In this document: one piece after another, positions 32,258 through 35,126 of the stretch
Position numbering within the stretch: position 1 is the first letter of the stretch
How the letters are laid out: each line of letters begins with the position of its first letter
Assembly (NCBI GenBank): GCA_021806565.1
Contig: JAJZXK010000029.1
Location: forward strand, 1 to 35,126
Source: Bacillota bacterium
Lineage (GTDB): Bacteria > Bacillota > Sulfobacillia > RBS10-35 > JAJYVN01
Direction: 5' to 3'
Length of the DNA stretch: 35,126 nt
Notes under the pieces: generated by a model
Database searches by the model: none
Told to the model about the DNA's origin: nothing
Seen by the model: the letters and a program-made list of their open reading frames with translations, nothing else
Made by a program: the position numbers and the translations under genes

Positions 32258-32602
32258 TCAGGCGTCGCCGCCGGGGGTGGGTTGGTTGGAGCCCACATCT
32301 CTGCCACGAGGGGATCGAACGTAGGGCGGCCGCCCGCCTCTTGCCCAGCGGTCAGCACTCTGGTGGCGGTCTACCGCCTCGATGGCGGCCGTCACACGTG
32401 AGCGTGTGGCCCCCCTGGCACCGTTGGCCAGCAGGCGTTCGCCCTCGGCTGCCACCAGGCGCACCAGCCAGTCCGCCCGGCTGTCAACGGACCACGGGGC
32501 GGTAACGGGATCTGCCGCGCGGACCGCCTCCATCAGTTCCAGTTCCTCTGGGCTCAGGCGCAGTTGCCAGTTGTGCCGTCTGACGCCCGCTGCCGCAGCC
32601 AT
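32258..32602 (-). CDS. Small RHH-like passenger protein in IS21
   Basis: This is a 114-residue protein encoded within the IS21 element downstream of istB. The segment NWQLRLSPEELELMEAVRAA, then RADWLVRLVAAEGERLLA, resembles a ribbon-helix-helix or Arc-like DNA-binding protein; the C-terminal part is basic and disordered. GGAGG lies seven bases before ATG 32602 on the minus strand. IS21 elements normally carry only istA and istB, so this is a passenger, perhaps regulating transposition. It could also be chance coding, but start signals are good. Confidence 0.55.
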   Translation of the reverse strand: MAAAAGVRRHNWQLRLSPEELELMEAVRAADPVTAPWSVDSRADWLVRLVAAEGERLLANGARGATRSRVTAAIEAVDRHQSADRWARGGRPPYVRSPRGRDVGSNQPTPGGDA

Positions 32603-32652
32603 CTCCTCACCTCCAGGTATGCATGCATTGCCGCGAGGCCGGAGCGCCCCGA

Positions 32653-33444
32653 TTAGGCCTCGTTCCTGGACCGGTCCGCGGCAACCGCCCGGCGCTTGCT
32701 CTCCTGACGGCGGTAGCTCTCGCCGTTGCAGAGCAAGACGTGAGAGCGGTGCGTCAACCGGTCCAGCAGTGCCACCGTGAGGGTCTCGTCGCCAAAGACC
32801 TGGGTCCACTGGGCAAACGGCAGGTTGGTGGTCAGGGCCGTCGACCGCGTCTCGTAGCGCTCCCCGAAGAACGTGAACAGCATCTGCGCCGCCTCCTGAT
32901 TCAGAGGAAGGTAGCCCAGTTCGTCTACCAGAACCAGATCGAAGGCCGCATACTGCCGCAACACCTTAGGCACGCGCAACTCGGCGCGGGCCAACAGCAG
33001 TTCATTGACCAGCGTAGCGGCGGTGACGAATCGCACGCGGTAGCCCTTCTGGATGGCCGCCATGCCGAGACCCAAGAGCAAGTGCGTCTTGCCCGTTCCC
33101 GAGTTGCCCACAAACAGCACCGTCTCATGCGCGGCGACGAAGTGGCCAGTCGCCAGTTCCTCCACCTGCGTCTTGGAGACCGAGGGGATGGCGGCAAAGT
33201 TGAAGCTGGCCAGCTCCTTCACCACGGGGAAGCGCGCCGCCCGCAGGTTGCGCTCGTAGCGGTGCAACTCCCGGGAGTCCATCTCCTCCTGCAGGCAGGC
33301 GTCCAGGAACTCCAGGCCCGGCTCGCCCACCCCCAACTCATCGGCCAGGTCACGGTACCGCTCCAGCGCGCCTGGCAGCCGCAGCGCGCGCAGCCGCGCG
33401 TCAATACGCCCACGCACCGCCTCGTCACTCATCTTCATCACCAA
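32653..33444 (-). CDS. istB: IstB-like transposition helper ATPase
   Basis: This 263-residue AAA+ ATPase of the DnaC/IstB family helps IstA choose and join its target. Walker A GNSGTGKTHL and Walker B LVLVDELGYL are present, with the family N-terminus LRALRLPGALERYRDLADEL and the SALTTNLPFAQWTQVFGDE sensor region. It overlaps istA by 20 bases, the usual arrangement. Confidence 0.95.
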   Translation of the reverse strand: MVMKMSDEAVRGRIDARLRALRLPGALERYRDLADELGVGEPGLEFLDACLQEEMDSRELHRYERNLRAARFPVVKELASFNFAAIPSVSKTQVEELATGHFVAAHETVLFVGNSGTGKTHLLLGLGMAAIQKGYRVRFVTAATLVNELLLARAELRVPKVLRQYAAFDLVLVDELGYLPLNQEAAQMLFTFFGERYETRSTALTTNLPFAQWTQVFGDETLTVALLDRLTHRSHVLLCNGESYRRQESKRRAVAADRSRNEA

Positions 33445-34951
33445 CCGCAGCGGTGGCCTCGGTCAACCAGGCGTAGTCCTCCGCGTGGGGGGCTTCCACG
33501 ACGGTCTCCGGCCACCGGCTCAGCTGAGCGGCCGCCAGTTCCTCGGGCGTCTGCCCGGGCTCGTCCATGTGCAGCACCGCCTGGACGCTCTCTAGATCGT
33601 AGGCCCGGTGGCGGCTGGCCGTCGCCAGGGCTGTGATCATCCGCTCCAGCCCCACCTCGTCGGCCAGGCGCAGGATATCGACCAACTCCCGGTAGTCCTC
33701 CGGCCGCGCCGCCAGGAACTCATCGCGGTACCGGGCGATCGCCGGCGGACCCTGGCTGATCACCGCGGCGTGCGTCACCGCCCGTGGCTTGCGCTCGAGC
33801 ACGGGCAGGTAGTGGGCCAGTTGCATTGAGCACCGCCCACTGGGCACCCGCTCATGCACTGCCACGGCGCGGCCCTGCTCGCTCAGTTCGACCCGGTCCC
33901 AGAACACCCGCAGCAACAGGCTCTTGCCCGCGAACTGCATCGGCACCGAATAGTGCGCGCCCTCCCAGGAGATCAACAGCAGCTTGTTCACCCGCACGAA
34001 CCGTGCGCGGCAGGCTGGGAAGGGGTGGCGCGGTAGCGCCCCGAGGTGACCGCGCTCCTCCTCCCACAAATCGGCAATCAGTGGCTCCCCAGGTCGGCGG
34101 GGGCGTTGCTCGCACGCCAGGCAGCGCCGCAGCAACTCTTCATTGAGTTCAGCCAGTGAGTCGGCCTCGGGCACCGGGCTAAACAGGTTGCGCTGCGCCC
34201 ACTTGACCGAGTTCTCGACGCCACCCTTCTCATTGCCTCGGCCAGGGTTGCAGAACACCGCCTCAAAGCCGTAGTGCGCCTGCAGGGCCTTGAACGCGGG
34301 GGTCTGCAGGCGCCGACCTCCGCCAAGGATGTTGGTCACGATCGTGGTCGGATTGTCATACATCACCCGATGCGGCACGCCGCCAAACACGCTGAAGGAC
34401 TCCGCCGTCCCGTCCAGCACCGCCTCCATCTTCTCGTGCGGATAGACCTTGGCGAACCGCCTGCCGGAATACATCAGCACACTGGCGTAGAAGGGCAGCG
34501 TCTGCCTCTCGCCTGCCAGCACCACCATGGCATGCCCGAAGTCCGCCTCGGCCATCGCCCCAGGCGCAAACGCCAACGGGACGAACGCCTCGCGGTGCGC
34601 GTCACGGTGATGGCGCACGAAACGTCGCACCGTCACCTCCGACACGTCCACTTGGTCGCCATACTCCTGGACCAGGTCCTGGTACAGCTTCCGTGCCGTC
34701 CGCCGCTGCTTGCGTGGCGCCTTGGCGTCTTGCGCCATCCACTCTTCCAGGGTCGCCTTCCACCGGTCCAACTTGGGCGCGGCCCGTCCCTGCCCGGTCC
34801 GCATCCGCGGCTCCTCGGGCACCACATAGTCCTCTGCCGTGTACTTGTCCACCGTCTTGCGGCTCATGCTCAGTAGCCGGGCGATCTCCCGTTTGGATAC
34901 GCCACGGGCGTACAGCGCTCTGATAGCCTGAATGTCGGGCACGTCGTGCAT
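33425..34951 (-). CDS. istA: IstA transposase of IS21 family
   Basis: This is a 508-residue DDE transposase. The N-terminal helix-turn-helix (VSKREIARLLSMSRKTVDKY) precedes the catalytic core with AEADFGHAMVVLAGE, HRVMYDNPTTIV and NEKGGVENSVKWAQRNLF supplying Asp, Asp and Glu. The C-terminal Mu-like beta-barrel (LLISWEGAHYSVPMQF) is visible. I chose ATG 34951, preceded by AGGAGG at six bases, instead of the longer upstream start at 35017. The gene is intact. Confidence 0.95.
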   Translation of the reverse strand: MHDVPDIQAIRALYARGVSKREIARLLSMSRKTVDKYTAEDYVVPEEPRMRTGQGRAAPKLDRWKATLEEWMAQDAKAPRKQRRTARKLYQDLVQEYGDQVDVSEVTVRRFVRHHRDAHREAFVPLAFAPGAMAEADFGHAMVVLAGERQTLPFYASVLMYSGRRFAKVYPHEKMEAVLDGTAESFSVFGGVPHRVMYDNPTTIVTNILGGGRRLQTPAFKALQAHYGFEAVFCNPGRGNEKGGVENSVKWAQRNLFSPVPEADSLAELNEELLRRCLACEQRPRRPGEPLIADLWEEERGHLGALPRHPFPACRARFVRVNKLLLISWEGAHYSVPMQFAGKSLLLRVFWDRVELSEQGRAVAVHERVPSGRCSMQLAHYLPVLERKPRAVTHAAVISQGPPAIARYRDEFLAARPEDYRELVDILRLADEVGLERMITALATASRHRAYDLESVQAVLHMDEPGQTPEELAAAQLSRWPETVVEAPHAEDYAWLTEATAAVGDEDE

Positions 34952-35126
34952 CTCCTGCCTCCTGTCAGCTGTGGTTGGCCTTTCCACCAGCCGACAGGTC
35001 GTTCTCGGAGAACTCACGTGCCCCTTTTTCCCCTAGGCCACCCTCGGGGTGGCCCCCTTTTCGATGATCACGTGGCCCCCTTCTGGAGTATCACGAGCAC
35101 CTCATCCGTACCTTTGGTCGAGGACC

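Larger units (their letters stand above)
31931..35093 (-). mobile_element. Complete IS21-family element with passenger gene
   Basis: The left tip is TGTCAATCGAAAAGGGGGCC (31931-31950) and the right tip is the inverted TGATACTCCAGAAGGGGGCC (35074-35093). Internal repeats TGATCATCGAGAAGGGGGCC (31955-31974) and its inverse with one difference (35051-35070) lie 24 and 23 bases inside, the typical multiple subterminal sites of IS21. istA and istB are on the minus strand. No clear target duplication is visible. Between istB and the left tip lies an extra gene plus about 280 gene-free bases with a hairpin at 32017-32034. Confidence 0.9.

Noticed and set aside
31933..32358. Minus-strand proline-rich frame at the IS21 left end
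   Set aside because: It reads into the terminal repeats, has a biased proline/glycine composition and no ribosome site.
1..35093. Composite transposon bounded by two IS21 elements
   Set aside because: The IS21 ends on the left (TGTCAGCGATCACG) and on the right (TGTCAATCGAAAAG) are different elements, so they are unlikely to act as a pair.
31921..35100. Target duplication of the right-hand IS21
   Set aside because: Flanks GCTGCCCG and CGAGCACC share no repeat of 4-8 bases. Rearrangement after insertion is possible but not shown.

Overview
The window is high-GC bacterial DNA. Genes are packed head to tail, with strong AGGAGG-type ribosome binding sites, many TTG/GTG starts and ATGA stop-start overlaps. 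A replication-relaxation protein, a PrgI/VirB3-like protein and a short Gram-positive-style type IV secretion (T4SS) set suggest a plasmid or integrative conjugative element of a Gram-positive host. A high-GC deep-branching Firmicute (Thermaerobacter, Symbiobacterium or Sulfobacillus-like) is my best guess, with low confidence. No rRNA, tRNA or core housekeeping gene is visible.

Layout. (1) 1-127: the right end of an IS21-family element that cuts into a tadZ/cpaE gene. (2) 132-6477: a Tad/Flp pilus operon in the order tadZ', tadA, tadB, tadC, two Flp-like pilins, prepilin peptidase, tadE, tadG-like. (3) 6544-12492: exported proteins, including a 1230-residue fibronectin-III-rich surface protein and a beta-propeller-like protein. 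(4) 12567-23194: a degenerate EAL-domain protein followed by T4SS genes: VirB2-like, VirB6/TrbL-like, a small ORF, VirB3/PrgI-like, a VirB4 split into two ORFs and a VirD4/TraG-like ATPase. The VirB4 ATPase is interrupted by an IS1634-family element with a duplicated left end. (5) 23191-24935: an actin-type partition cassette, parM-like gene, phased TGTAGGACAG repeats, RHH parR-like gene. (6) 24938-25891: a replication-relaxation protein, then about 600 bases of repeats and hairpins that look like an origin region. (7) 26492-31637: a small unknown protein, a VirB1-like lytic transglycosylase, a second IS1634-family element with a perfect 6-bp target duplication, a zinc-ribbon protein, a second TadZ-like protein with a degenerate P-loop, and a coiled-coil protein. 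(8) 31931-35093: a complete IS21-family element on the minus strand, carrying an extra small RHH-like gene.

How it may work together. The plus-strand genes look like one transfer and maintenance module. T4SS ATPases and channel proteins could move DNA, the lytic transglycosylase opens the wall, and the Tad pilus with its giant FN3 protein could provide surface contact. ParM/ParR and the repeat array would segregate the replicon. The most interesting idea is that a Tad pilus acts as the mating-pair apparatus of a conjugative element. That is inference from gene order. No VirB8 and no canonical relaxase is visible in this window, and the VirB4 gene is currently broken.
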